Source: Porphyridium purpureum (Eukaryota; Rhodophyta; Bangiophyceae; Porphyridiales; Porphyridiaceae). From it: a DNA stretch of 59,159 nucleotides. Within the stretch, counting starts at the first letter, position 1; each line of letters begins with the position of its first letter. Under the pieces are notes generated by a model. It did no database searches. It worked only from the letters and a program-made list of their open reading frames with translations, and was not told the origin of the DNA. Shown one piece after another: positions 20,154 to 29,435 of this stretch. Location: positions 1-59,159 of the forward strand of contig VRMN01000028.1 in the NCBI GenBank assembly GCA_008690995.1. The letters are read 5' to 3'. The position numbers and the translations under genes were made by a program.

Positions 20154-23100
20154 TCATTCAGAGTCAGACTCTTCGATAATTTTCAACAAGTCTGGCTTAG
20201 AATCGGACGCTGGCAGGCCGTCGGGTACTTCTTCATCATTTTCCCCTGCCATGTAGTCTTCGCGTCCATAGTATGGCTTCAGATGTTGGATCGGAAAAAC
20301 ATCATGACAAGCCACACCCTCGGGCAAAATCACTCGGTAAGCATGCGAGCTTACCTTCTCAATGACAGGCACCGGACCAAGAAACTTTGGTGCCGCCAAA
20401 TCACTCTTATTCGGCCGCAATTGCGGCGCCGTGACCAACACTTGATCACCAACTTGAAACTCCCGGGCATCCTTGCTTCGATCGAAGAACTTCTGCATTC
20501 TCCCCTGGGCTTCGATCAAATTGTCGCGGACTTCTTCATGGACTTTGCACAGGCGAAACCAGTGCTCCGCCATGTCCTTCGTCTGTCCGTCACGCGCAGG
20601 CGTCCACCCTTCGCTCGGCGGAAACCACGGATCCCTTCCATATACCACTTTGAACGGCGCGAATCCAGTGGCACTGCTTGGTGCAGAGTTGTACGCAAAC
20701 TCGTACAACGGCAAGTCTCGCACCCAGCCACTATTCGTCGCCATTAACTTGAGCATTTCCCGAATCACGCGGTTCACTCGCTCAGTTTGGCCATCTGTCT
20801 GCGGGTGGTTGGCGGTAGACATTGCCAACTTCATGCCCACCCGCTTGCTCAGCTGCTGCCAAAACGTGGACGTAAACAGCGGATCTCGGTCCGACACAAT
20901 CGACTTGGGGTATCCGAAACGGCTCACGACGTGCTTCACGAACAAGTCAGCACAACGTTTTGCTGTCAAGTCCTTGCGCGTCGGGATAAACAGCGCCATC
21001 TTCGAATAGCGATCCACCACAGTCATGATTGCATCACAGCTGCCTTCGCTCCGAGGCAGCTCTGTCACAAAGTCCATCGAAATGTCGACCCAAGGTCCTT
21101 CTGGGATCGACAAGGGCTTCAGCTTTCCAAACGACCGATTCTCTGACTTTGTCACTTGGCATGCGTGACAAGTCTTCACAAAACGGCTCACGTCTCGCTT
21201 CATCTTTGGCCAGTAGAAGCGAGTTATCAAAGATGCATAAGTTGTGTCCGCTCCACGGTGCCCTGCTGTCGGGATATCGTGGTGGAGTTGCATGACACGC
21301 TCTCTGAACTTCCTCGGTACGCAAACGCGATTCCTCAAGTACAAGAGCCCAGCTTCGGTTCGGAAACCTTGGTGGGTCGGTAAGTCACCCATCAAAGTAT
21401 TAAAGTCTGGGTCACTCGAGTACGAACCCACGAATGCCTGGAAACCTGTACCAAATTCATCACACCGAACTTGGTACTCTAGCGCATGTAACTCCGGCTT
21501 CCTCGACAAAGCATCGGCCACCACGTTCGACTTTCCCTTCACATAGTCGATTGTGATATCAAACTCGGCTAAAAAGTCCAGCCACCGTGCCTGTCGGCCA
21601 CTCAGCTCCTTCTGCGTCATCAGATGTTTCAACGCCTCATGATCCGTATGAAGCACAAACTTTGCTCCGTACAGATAAGGTCGAAACTCTCGCAGACAAT
21701 GAATGACGGCCATGAGCTCTCCTTCATAGCTGCTGTACCTGGTCTCTCGGTCCAGCAGCTTCCTCGACGTAAACGCGACCGGTCTGCCTTCCTGTGCCAG
21801 CCATCCCCCCACCGCGACTTCAGAGCGGTCCGTGTACACCTCGAATGGCTTTTCAGGGTCTGGCAAGGCCAACACCGGCGCTTCCGTCAACATGCTCACA
21901 ATCTTCTTGAAGGCCGACTTGCCTTCATCTCCCAGTTCGATCAGCTGCTTCTTCGACTTTGCGTTCTGCAACAGCGAAGTCAGCGGCGCCACGACAGTAG
22001 AGTATCCTTTGACAAACCTGCGAAACCAGTTTGTCACTCCCAAAAAGGATCTCAACTCTGTCACCGTCTTTGGCACTGGCCAATCTTTCAAAGCTTCCAC
22101 CTTCCGTGGATCCATGTTCACGCAACCGTTGCCGACAATGTTCCCCAGGTATTCGACTTCAGAAACGAAGAAGCTACACTTCTTGTGCTTCAAACGATAC
22201 CCCGCCTTTTGCAAGCGCGACAACACTTCCTTCAGGACCTCGCCGTGCGACTGCCTATCCTTGGTGAAGACCAAAATATCGTCCAAGTAGACAATGACGG
22301 TCTTGTCCAGCAGATCTGCAAACAGCTCGTTCATGGCCCTCTGAAAAGTTGCCGGCGCGTTGCAAAGACCAAACGGCATCACACGGAACTCGAACTGTCC
22401 GTACCTGGTCTGGAACGCGGTCTTCGGCACGTCCTCTCTCCGAACACGCAATTGGTGGTACCTCGATGCCAAATCCAACTTTGAGAAACAATGAGCTGCG
22501 CCCAGTCGATCCAGCAACTCATCCATGTTTGGCAACGGATACCGGTCCTTCACAGTTGCGTCGTTCAACGCCCGATAATCAACGCACATCCTCATGCTGC
22601 CGTCTTTCTTCTTCACGAACAGCACGGGTGCTCCAAACGGGCTCTGACTTGGCTGGACGAATCCTTTGTCCAGTAAGTCATCCAAAGTCTCTCGGAGGAC
22701 TTTCAACTCCGCAGGGCTCAGTCGGTAGACCCTGCCCACTCTCACAGGCTTTTCATCTTTCAGCCTAATCACATGCTCCACTGTTCGGCTCTCAGGCAGC
22801 CCTCGCGGCTCCTCGAACAGATTTTCGAAATCCTTGAGCATCTTTCTCACAGAGTCATCTCCTTTGCGCTTCACTGAACAGGGCTCCTCCCTTCCTTTCA
22901 GCACGCCGAGGTAGCACTCTTCTACCTCCTGACTCTTCAACAGCCGACGGAGCTCTTTCCGCGGCACCAGCATCTGCGTCATGCTCCAGGCCCTCTTCTT
23001 TCCGTAGGCCAACATGCCAGACTGCCAATCAATCACTGGGTTCTCCCGCTTCAGCCACTCCATGCCCAAGATTGCGTCTTGTCCCGCAATCCGGCAAATG

Positions 23101-23381
23101 GCAAAGTTAGCGGCTCCCGAGTACCCATCGCTCAGTTCAAACTTGACATTGGAGACTTCTCCGGCTGTTTCCAATACAGACCCATCCGCTAGGGTCACAT
23201 GATCTCTCTTCCACGACGCCTTCTGCTTCAGGCCGTCGGATTTCTGCACAAAGTCCACGCTCATGAAGTTGTCCGTCGCGCCACTGTCAATCAAAAACGT
23301 GGCCTCTCCGTCGGACTTGTGCACTTTTCCTCGAACTCGAAGAAGCATGGCAGCTCCCATCCCTCCAAGTTCCTTGATCAC
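20154..23381 (-). CDS. Gypsy pol polyprotein (fossil, looks whole)
   Basis: A continuous 1075-codon frame. Domains in order are aspartic protease (FLIDSGATDNFMS), reverse transcriptase (FRVMPFGLCNAPATFQ and YLDDILVF), RNase H (EVYTDRSEVAVGGWLAQEG), and integrase with an H-H-C-C zinc site (HHDIPTAGHRGADTTYA ... CHACQV) and D-D-E core (DISMDFVTELP, VSDRDPLFTSTFW, HPQTDGQTERVNR). A C-terminal GPY-like module (FLGPVPVIEKVSSHAYRV) follows. The order RT, RNase H, integrase is Ty3/gypsy. The tail after LKPYYGRED is acidic and I see no clear chromodomain. Confidence 0.95.
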   Translation of the reverse strand: MIKELGGMGAAMLLRVRGKVHKSDGEATFLIDSGATDNFMSVDFVQKSDGLKQKASWKRDHVTLADGSVLETAGEVSNVKFELSDGYSGAANFAICRIAGQDAILGMEWLKRENPVIDWQSGMLAYGKKRAWSMTQMLVPRKELRRLLKSQEVEECYLGVLKGREEPCSVKRKGDDSVRKMLKDFENLFEEPRGLPESRTVEHVIRLKDEKPVRVGRVYRLSPAELKVLRETLDDLLDKGFVQPSQSPFGAPVLFVKKKDGSMRMCVDYRALNDATVKDRYPLPNMDELLDRLGAAHCFSKLDLASRYHQLRVRREDVPKTAFQTRYGQFEFRVMPFGLCNAPATFQRAMNELFADLLDKTVIVYLDDILVFTKDRQSHGEVLKEVLSRLQKAGYRLKHKKCSFFVSEVEYLGNIVGNGCVNMDPRKVEALKDWPVPKTVTELRSFLGVTNWFRRFVKGYSTVVAPLTSLLQNAKSKKQLIELGDEGKSAFKKIVSMLTEAPVLALPDPEKPFEVYTDRSEVAVGGWLAQEGRPVAFTSRKLLDRETRYSSYEGELMAVIHCLREFRPYLYGAKFVLHTDHEALKHLMTQKELSGRQARWLDFLAEFDITIDYVKGKSNVVADALSRKPELHALEYQVRCDEFGTGFQAFVGSYSSDPDFNTLMGDLPTHQGFRTEAGLLYLRNRVCVPRKFRERVMQLHHDIPTAGHRGADTTYASLITRFYWPKMKRDVSRFVKTCHACQVTKSENRSFGKLKPLSIPEGPWVDISMDFVTELPRSEGSCDAIMTVVDRYSKMALFIPTRKDLTAKRCADLFVKHVVSRFGYPKSIVSDRDPLFTSTFWQQLSKRVGMKLAMSTANHPQTDGQTERVNRVIREMLKLMATNSGWVRDLPLYEFAYNSAPSSATGFAPFKVVYGRDPWFPPSEGWTPARDGQTKDMAEHWFRLCKVHEEVRDNLIEAQGRMQKFFDRSKDAREFQVGDQVLVTAPQLRPNKSDLAAPKFLGPVPVIEKVSSHAYRVILPEGVACHDVFPIQHLKPYYGREDYMAGENDEEVPDGLPASDSKPDLLKIIEESDSE

Positions 23382-23530
23382 GGGCTGATTTGCGCTCGAG
23401 TTTCGCCCACAAGGTGTCGGACAGCCAGACCTTGGCTTACCAAGGCCACCACAGCGGTCTTCATTACCGCCCCTAGAAGTTTCGTAACGTGTGCGAGCCT
23501 CCTTTCCCTCTGACTGTCCGAGGAACCTCT

Positions 23531-24337
23531 CTACTCGAGCTCCTCGTTTTTTGACTCCAGCGAGTCTCCCTCCAGCTGCTGGATAGTCTTACTTGCCTCG
23601 GGACACGTCCTGGCGATGTGCCCCGGCTTTCCACAATTCCAGCATTTGAGCTCGCTTCGAACACGCCTCTGACCCTGCACATGTCCCAGCTCCATCGGGA
23701 CGGGTCCTTCCTGCGCTGCACGACCGAAAAATGGCGTCCTCACACTTGAATCACGCACGCCGCGGGTCGCATGAATGGCGTCGTCCACGACCACCGCCAC
23801 CTGCGCAGCCTCCGCGAACGTACTCACTCCTCGCTTGTACACTTCCAAGCGGACCTCGGGCTTCAGACCCCTCACGAAGCGGTCCATCATTTCTGCGTCC
23901 GACAAGTCCGGAATCACAAGTGCCGCGTCCTGAAAAGCCGCCACATACGCATGGGCCGGGCCTTTCTGCGAAAGACGCGTCAACTTGTCCCTTGCACGCC
24001 TGATCGAATCCTGCGGCGTGAACCGAGCACTCACGAGGGCAGCAAAATCATTCCACGTCGTGGGGATCTCCTGCGGGTAGCGCTCGCAGTTCAGAACCCA
24101 CCAATGAAGCGCCTCTCCCTCGAAATAGTCAGAAGTCAAGTCCACAGCACGCCTCTCCGCAAGCAGACGTTTCTCCAAATCGTCCGGGTGGATGCTCTCC
24201 AACAGCCGGCCCAAGATCTTCTTTCTCGCCTGGAACAACCACGTCTTCACAACCAGAAGGTCACGCTTCCCGTCGAAGCTCATCAGACGGGCCTCCTTCG
24301 GGCCACGTGGTCCCAGCGTCTCCGAATCAATCTCCAT
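23531..24337 (-). CDS. Gypsy gag (fossil, looks whole)
   Basis: A 268-codon frame with a retrotransposon gag domain (LLESIHPDDLEKRLLAERRA, FEGEALHWWVLNCERYP, RGLKPEVRLEVYKRG) and a CCHC zinc knuckle CWNCGKPGHIARTC near the C-terminus. It precedes pol in element order. Product would form the particle core. Confidence 0.9.
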   Translation of the reverse strand: MEIDSETLGPRGPKEARLMSFDGKRDLLVVKTWLFQARKKILGRLLESIHPDDLEKRLLAERRAVDLTSDYFEGEALHWWVLNCERYPQEIPTTWNDFAALVSARFTPQDSIRRARDKLTRLSQKGPAHAYVAAFQDAALVIPDLSDAEMMDRFVRGLKPEVRLEVYKRGVSTFAEAAQVAVVVDDAIHATRGVRDSSVRTPFFGRAAQEGPVPMELGHVQGQRRVRSELKCWNCGKPGHIARTCPEASKTIQQLEGDSLESKNEELE

Positions 24338-24907
24338 GCTTTCTGAACTAAAGCACGCTCAACGATCACGACAACGACACAAACAGCAAGCCTCCGATGC
24401 TCACGTTCTCCAACAGCTGCGCGCAACACGAACGGGCTCGGTCGCCCTCAGGACCACAAATCGACACACGAAGCGGTCCTCTCACGCACACGCACGCACA
24501 GCAATCTTCTCACGCACACACAACAAAGCACACAGCAATCCTCCTCTGTTGCGCTGGATGGGGAGCGGCCCGGGCCTTTGCACTGGGGCGGGGATTATAG
24601 ATGCGATCTTGTATGGAGGTGTTCGGCGCCTACCTTCGCAAAGGTGGTCGTGCGACACTAGGATGAATCCTAGTGAAGGCTGACCGTTACGGCTCTTGCC
24701 TACTAATACGTGCTAAGGCAGAGAGCGAGTCCGCCGTCAAGGCCTAGGCCTATCGTACAGCCAAGACTGAGACCCGCTTCCGCCCGTCGCACCCTCCGGA
24801 TCGACTTACTCGAACCCCCTCACCCGCAGACTCTCCCACCCAGGCAACCCCAGAGAAACTCTAAGAGAACCTTAGAGCAACCCCAGGTAACCAGCGATGA
24901 TACCAAA

Positions 24908-25216
24908 TGTTACCAATGCTGTGCCTTTTACTCTGCTTCTTCTTCTTCTTACCTCTTCTTACCTCTTCTCTCTCCGAGCAAGACCTGACCGGCTAGTCCG
25001 GGCAGGCGCGTCGCCTTTTTATACCCTTACTTCCGCCAGGGACAGCAAGGCGCCAAGAGAAATGACAATGCAAACCATTGGCATTTCTGCGCGCGTCTAG
25101 AAGGTTCTGGAACCTCTAGAAGCTTCTCGAAACGGTTAAACGGTCTGCCGGTTTAACGGCTTACCGGTTTCGGATTAACCGAACCGTTCTAGGTGACTGG
25201 GGTCGAACGGATAACA
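24908..25216 (-). repeat. Gypsy 5' LTR
   Basis: 309 bp, apparently identical to the other LTR. Followed by CACCC and the remaining ~160 bp of Tc1 copy 1. Confidence 0.9.
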
Positions 25217-25385
25217 CACCCGCTCTTTCCTTGCCTTTCCCTCCCGGTTGGACGATTCCCAGTGTTTCGCGGGACGTGCAATCGATTGGCGTGCTCAAAA
25301 CACACCCTTGTCTATCAAGATTCTTCACTTTTACACGAACTTCACTTTTTATGAGGGTGTTGCAAACATCTTGGCCAGGACTGTA

Positions 25386-25733
25386 CTCACAAACCCTGAA
25401 CTAGAAGAAACAACAGAGTAAGAGAGGAAGAGCGGCGGGCCAAAAATCTCGTGCGGGCTAAAAGTCCCTCCTCCCTTGATAGGCAGCTTTGGCGCCTCTT
25501 TCCAAACCTGAGGGGTCGCCCTTTCGTGCCTCTCCACATTCCAAACCTGCGCGGGCTCAGATTGCGACCCTTCGCTTTCGACCAAAGAGATCGAAACCTG
25601 GTCATCGCTCGAAACGGGCGCTGCGCCCGGTGGCGATCCGTGAGCTGACGTGTGGATTCGTCACAGGGACCGGTAGTGCGCGGAGGCGACGGTGGTGAAG
25701 AATTTTTGTGTGGGGATTGGTTGGGTTGGCAGT
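25386..25733. promoter_or_regulatory. Upstream region of the HEAT-repeat gene
   Basis: This 348-bp gap lies between the Tc1 end and the HEAT gene start. No TATA box stands out. A spaced inverted repeat TGACG ... CGTCA at about 25645-25662 resembles a bZIP-type site, but this is weak. The Tc1 insertion puts a terminal repeat within 350 bp of the start codon. Confidence 0.25.
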
Positions 25734-27911
25734 ATGGCGGATATTCGTCTTCAGGCGGTGCACTCCGTGCCTGCCTCCGGGCCGCGGGGCGCTGGCGCTT
25801 CCGATGGTGGGGCGCTTGACATGGCAGACTTGCTGGCGGGGCTGGGTGACGAGAAGCAGCTGATGCGCGAGCGTGCGCTTCTGGCGCTTCGCAAGTGGTT
25901 GGGAAGCAGTGGCGCCAACGAGGATCTTGGGACGGTTGTGGATGCGTTGCTTGGCGCGCTGGAGAAAGAGGCCGGGGCGGGGCATGCGGAGGAACAGATG
26001 TGGCAGCTACGATGCGGCCTACTTTTGGCGCTTCGCGACGTCGTGCTGTATTTGGAAACCCATCGTGTGGATCCTGCGAACGGAAAGGACGTGAGTGCGG
26101 TCTTAAAGCCGCAGGACGAGGAGAGGATGGTCCAGCAGGCCATGATCGGGGTGGGCCGCGCAGAGCTGCGAGAGAGGCAGGCCGGTGCCCAGCTGCTCGG
26201 CGCAATGGCCAAGCTTCGCGGTGCGATTGTTTGGCGACAGACGGGTGACGCTCTGCTAGGGAGCGTCGAGGCGTCGTTTGAGCTGGACGAGAAGCAGCGC
26301 TCGCAGGAGAGTGCCGAGCTAGTGAAGCGTACCGCAAACGACTCAGCTCTGCAAAAGTCCGGCACGCAGCTGCTGCATGACACGGAAGGCTGGCGGAATC
26401 TTGAGACAAGCCTCAGCGCGGTGCGCTGCATTTTCGAGGCGTGCGGTGCGCAGATCTTTATGATGGCTAGTTCCGAGTCGCCGGCTTCGGGCGACAATGT
26501 TCACGCGCGGCTTCTCCCACTTGTGCTGCGCGCGCGCGAACACACCAACCGATTTGTGCGTGAGACGGCGCTGTTTGTGCTGACGGCGCTGGTGGTGGGT
26601 GCGTCTGAATGCGATCAGGCGAAGAAGGATGCACAAGACACGTCCCTACTGGCCCTCGCCGAGCGTGTGGCCGAGTCCATTGCGCGCGGGCTCGATGACA
26701 ACTGGAGCCAGGTGCGCTTTGCAGGTTGCGTGTGTGCGCGCGAGTTCATGTCGCGACTGGATCCTTCGCACCGCGAGGCATTCTACCCGCTTCTGCTGGC
26801 GCGCATGTGCTTGAACCGCCATTACGTGGCGGAGGGCGTGCGGTTGTACTCGCAAACGAGTTGGAAGCTTGTGATGGGTTCGCAGGGACGTCAAACGCTC
26901 ACAGAATACATTGCGAATGTCGTGGCATATTATACGACGCAGTGTGATGCAGACAACCACGCGGTGCGCGAGGCAGCTTGTCAGGCCTTTTCTGAGCTCG
27001 CCACGAAGCTTCCGGACGAGGCGGCCGTTATTCCGTTCATCCCAAGCATGCTTGGCGCACTTGTCAACTGCTTCAAGGATGAGAGCTGGCCAGTGCGCGA
27101 CTGTGCGTGCACGGCGAGCGCGCAAATTGTGTCACGCTTTGGCGCTTTGTCTGAAAATGGCGGCGCTGAGGCGTGCGCATCGTTCTTACCAGAGCTGCAC
27201 AGCCTTTGGGTGGCGCATCTAGCCGACAACATTCCGACTGTTCGTGCCAACTCGGCACGCGCGCTCGCGGAGCTTGCCGCAGTATTTGATGGGGATCATG
27301 CGCTTTGTGGGGCGAAGCGCGCTGTTGCAGAATGCCGTGCGCTGCTGCCGCGCGTACATGAGCAGCCGCGCGACTCGAAGAGATACGCTGCCGCACAGGA
27401 CACACAGTTTGGCGCTTCGCACAAGCTGGCGCGCGATAATGACCCCCAGTTGCACGAGAACCAAACCATGTATTCGTGTTGTTCGCCAGCACCAAAGCTA
27501 AAGCGCGGTGGCGGGTGCATGGACCACGGTTTTGCGCGCCACAAGCAGCCATGGGAGGAAACCGACGGAGCTCTGCGCCTGTTTGGCGCACTCCACCGCG
27601 TACAAAATAAGAACATCCACCCATGCGCCGAGCTGCTCGGCGACTTTGTGCAGCTCGCAGCTCAGATGAACACTGAATTTGCGCACGCGCCGTACCTGAT
27701 CGAAGCCTTATGGCTCTCGCTGATCGAAGCGCTGCCAGCCATCTCGAAGGAGCAGCTCGAGCCTTTCGTTGCGGCACTGCTGCCGCCGCTGCACGCGGCG
27801 GAAAAGTGTAATCATCCGTTGGCTGAGAACGCGGCGCGCAGCGCGGGCACGAAACTTCGTTCCAAACTTGGCTTCACGACGTGGAAGCAGGCAAGCGAAG
27901 CCGAACACTAG
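25734..27911 (+). CDS. HEAT/ARM-repeat protein, conserved in plants and algae
   Basis: The start at 25734 (MADIRLQ) is preferred over an in-frame ATG at 25692 because the extra 14 residues look non-conserved. The ~725-residue protein is helical throughout. It has HEAT-type repeats such as VRETALFVLTALVVGA, VRFAGCVCAREFMSRLD, DNHAVREAACQAFSELATKL, SWPVRDCACTASAQIVSRF and VRANSARALAELAAVF. A distinctive block MYSCCSPAPKLKRGGG followed by CMDHGF and KQPWEETDG occurs, to my recollection, in uncharacterised plant and algal ARM-repeat proteins. HEAT proteins usually act as scaffolds, for example in transport or complex assembly. No localisation signal is visible. No intron is needed and the frame is intact, so this appears to be a working host gene. 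Function is not known. Confidence 0.8.
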   Translation: MADIRLQAVHSVPASGPRGAGASDGGALDMADLLAGLGDEKQLMRERALLALRKWLGSSGANEDLGTVVDALLGALEKEAGAGHAEEQMWQLRCGLLLALRDVVLYLETHRVDPANGKDVSAVLKPQDEERMVQQAMIGVGRAELRERQAGAQLLGAMAKLRGAIVWRQTGDALLGSVEASFELDEKQRSQESAELVKRTANDSALQKSGTQLLHDTEGWRNLETSLSAVRCIFEACGAQIFMMASSESPASGDNVHARLLPLVLRAREHTNRFVRETALFVLTALVVGASECDQAKKDAQDTSLLALAERVAESIARGLDDNWSQVRFAGCVCAREFMSRLDPSHREAFYPLLLARMCLNRHYVAEGVRLYSQTSWKLVMGSQGRQTLTEYIANVVAYYTTQCDADNHAVREAACQAFSELATKLPDEAAVIPFIPSMLGALVNCFKDESWPVRDCACTASAQIVSRFGALSENGGAEACASFLPELHSLWVAHLADNIPTVRANSARALAELAAVFDGDHALCGAKRAVAECRALLPRVHEQPRDSKRYAAAQDTQFGASHKLARDNDPQLHENQTMYSCCSPAPKLKRGGGCMDHGFARHKQPWEETDGALRLFGALHRVQNKNIHPCAELLGDFVQLAAQMNTEFAHAPYLIEALWLSLIEALPAISKEQLEPFVAALLPPLHAAEKCNHPLAENAARSAGTKLRSKLGFTTWKQASEAEH

Positions 27912-28266
27912 ACCTAAATACTGTGGAAAATCCAACAGGCCCGGACCCACAGGTACAACTGCTCCACTATAAGCAAACGCCACTGTTCCGAGAGGCCTTC
28001 TTTATGATACCAAGTATTTCGATGCTAAATGCTGAAGCCTCTATGTCAAAACTTTGGAGTTTCTCCTACAAAACTGTACTTCCACTGTGCAAGGTTAAAT
28101 ATTTCATGCAGGTAGCTGCCTCTTGCAGCTGTCGCAGACGGCGTCGTGGGGCGTACAGCACAGCCTCACCTCGTGCGTAAATAGCGCGCCCCACTTTCGA
28201 GGTGCGCCGTGCGGTGCGAAGGTTAGAAGTAGACATTAGCGTGGAGAATAGACAATACTAAAAGTT
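27912..28266. other. intergenic, nothing recognised
   Basis: 355 bp downstream of the HEAT gene up to the end of the C3 LTR. No open frame of note and no repeat found. Confidence 0.4.
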
Positions 28267-28652
28267 TGTTGTGCTAAAAAGTGCCAAGGGGCGGAGAAGC
28301 TACCTCCTGCGAAGCCGACCGCGCGTACGCTGTGGGAATCCCATTGGCGGCCGCGTAGCAGCCTTCTCCGCGCTGTGTAGGTCTCTCCGGGGTTGCTCAC
28401 ACCCCGTGAAACCAGTTAGAAAAAGCGACACTCGAACTCTAAAGACAGGCCAATCCTGCTCCGCGCTGCTGCACCAGCCCTTTATATAGAGCAGCCGCGA
28501 GGGCTGGGACCATCGCACCCTCCGCGCGAACGTCCGGCCGGGTCGCTCTCGCCCCGGATACCGGTCGTGTCGACCACTAGCTGATCAGCAGGTCGTACGC
28601 TCGCTCGCGCCCCCTCAATTGAGCATCCTCGGGCGAGTTCGCTTTTTCAACA
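28267..28652 (-). repeat. Copia C3 3' LTR (candidate)
   Basis: 386 bp from TGTTG at 28652 to CAACA at 28267 on the minus strand. It holds a TATATAAAGGG box on the minus strand near 28485. No second copy was found in the window, so the boundaries rest on the terminal bases and the purine tract. Confidence 0.6.
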
Positions 28653-29433
28653 CGCCCCCTCAAACTAGCGTCGGTTAAATGTCTGCGAAATGAATCCGCG
28701 CTTAGATGTTTCGTCAGCATGTCAGCCATATTGTCTTTCGTGCCCACCTTGTCCAGCTCCGTATCTCCGCGACAATAAAGATTGTGTAGCATACTCACAC
28801 TGATCCCATGATACTTCAAGGAGGCACGCAGACGTGCGGAACAACCTTTTCGGATGGTCGAGATGACGGCCGCGTTGTCCGTGAGGGTCTTCCCACAGAC
28901 GCTCTTCCCCAGGGAGCTTTCCATTAATTCGAGGGAAGGCACCATGGAATGATTAGTCGCTTCGTTCAGCACAATAATCTCGGCTTCCGTCGTACTGTCC
29001 GCTGTCGTCCGTTGCAACTAACTTCTCCAACCTAGTATGCCCACACGCCTTTGCCCCTGAACTGAGTCTTGAACCTCATAAAACGTTACCCATCCACTCG
29101 TGGACTTCCTCGTTGTGGCGCACCCCCCGCGATCTGCATCTAGTAACATGACCACGCATGCCCTGCTTGATTCTTCTGCATTGTGTGTGACGGACGTAAT
29201 TTGAGACTGTGTCTGCGTTGGACAACAACGTCGCCGATGGCGGATGCGTGCACGATCAGTCTGTTCGCCATGCGGATGGATTCCTTTCATAGGCGCGGAT
29301 CCATGAGGGCTTCGAAGTTGTTGGTCATGTGGCTGGATGCCCCTGAGTCCAAAACCCAGCCGTCGTTCCGGTCTGCGCGCACGACGTCGGCCCAAGTCCG
29401 CCCTTCAGTCCGTGTGTTAAAATATGAGGAAGG
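28267..29433 (-). mobile_element. Copia remnant C3 (minus strand)
   Basis: A broken Copia copy. A 386-bp 3' LTR candidate lies at 28267-28652 with terminal TGTTG/CAACA. A polypurine tract TTTGAGGGGG lies against it (about 28653-28666), a junction typical of plant-like Copia elements. Only protease-like (DSGASSHMTNNFEALMD) and RNase H-like (TRKSTSGWVTF, STTEAEIIVLNEA, DNMADMLTKHLSADSFRRHL) parts remain recognisable, so several parts are missing. It is the oldest layer of the nest and is truncated at 29433 by Tc1 copy 2. Confidence 0.8.
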
Positions 29434-29435
29434 TA

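Larger units (their letters stand above)
19726..25216 (-). mobile_element. Gypsy (Ty3/gypsy) element inserted in Tc1 copy 1
   Basis: 5491 bp on the minus strand with two 309-bp LTRs and the 5-bp target duplication CACCC (19721-19725 and 25217-25221). Next to the right LTR, read on the minus strand, is a primer-binding site TGGTATCATCGC, complementary in style to the initiator methionine tRNA. A purine tract lies against the left LTR near 20035-20050. gag and pol are both open, with pol in a different frame from gag as in families that use frameshifting. The two LTRs look identical by eye, so this is a very recent insertion. It looks whole. Confidence 0.95.
18343..25383 (+). mobile_element. 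Tc1/mariner copy 1, split by a Gypsy element
   Basis: The element is bounded by TA dinucleotides (18341-18342 and 25384-25385) and inverted ends beginning CAGTCCTGGCCAAGATG and reading on to TTTGCAACACC. Without the 5491-bp Gypsy and its duplicated 5 bp it is about 1545 bp, a normal Tc1 size. It carries one transposase gene and is about 350 bp upstream of the HEAT-repeat gene. Confidence 0.95.

Noticed and set aside
24658-24677. Palindrome ACTAGGAT/ATCCTAGT in the Gypsy leader as a regulatory site
   Set aside because: A single short palindrome with no second copy or link to a known site.
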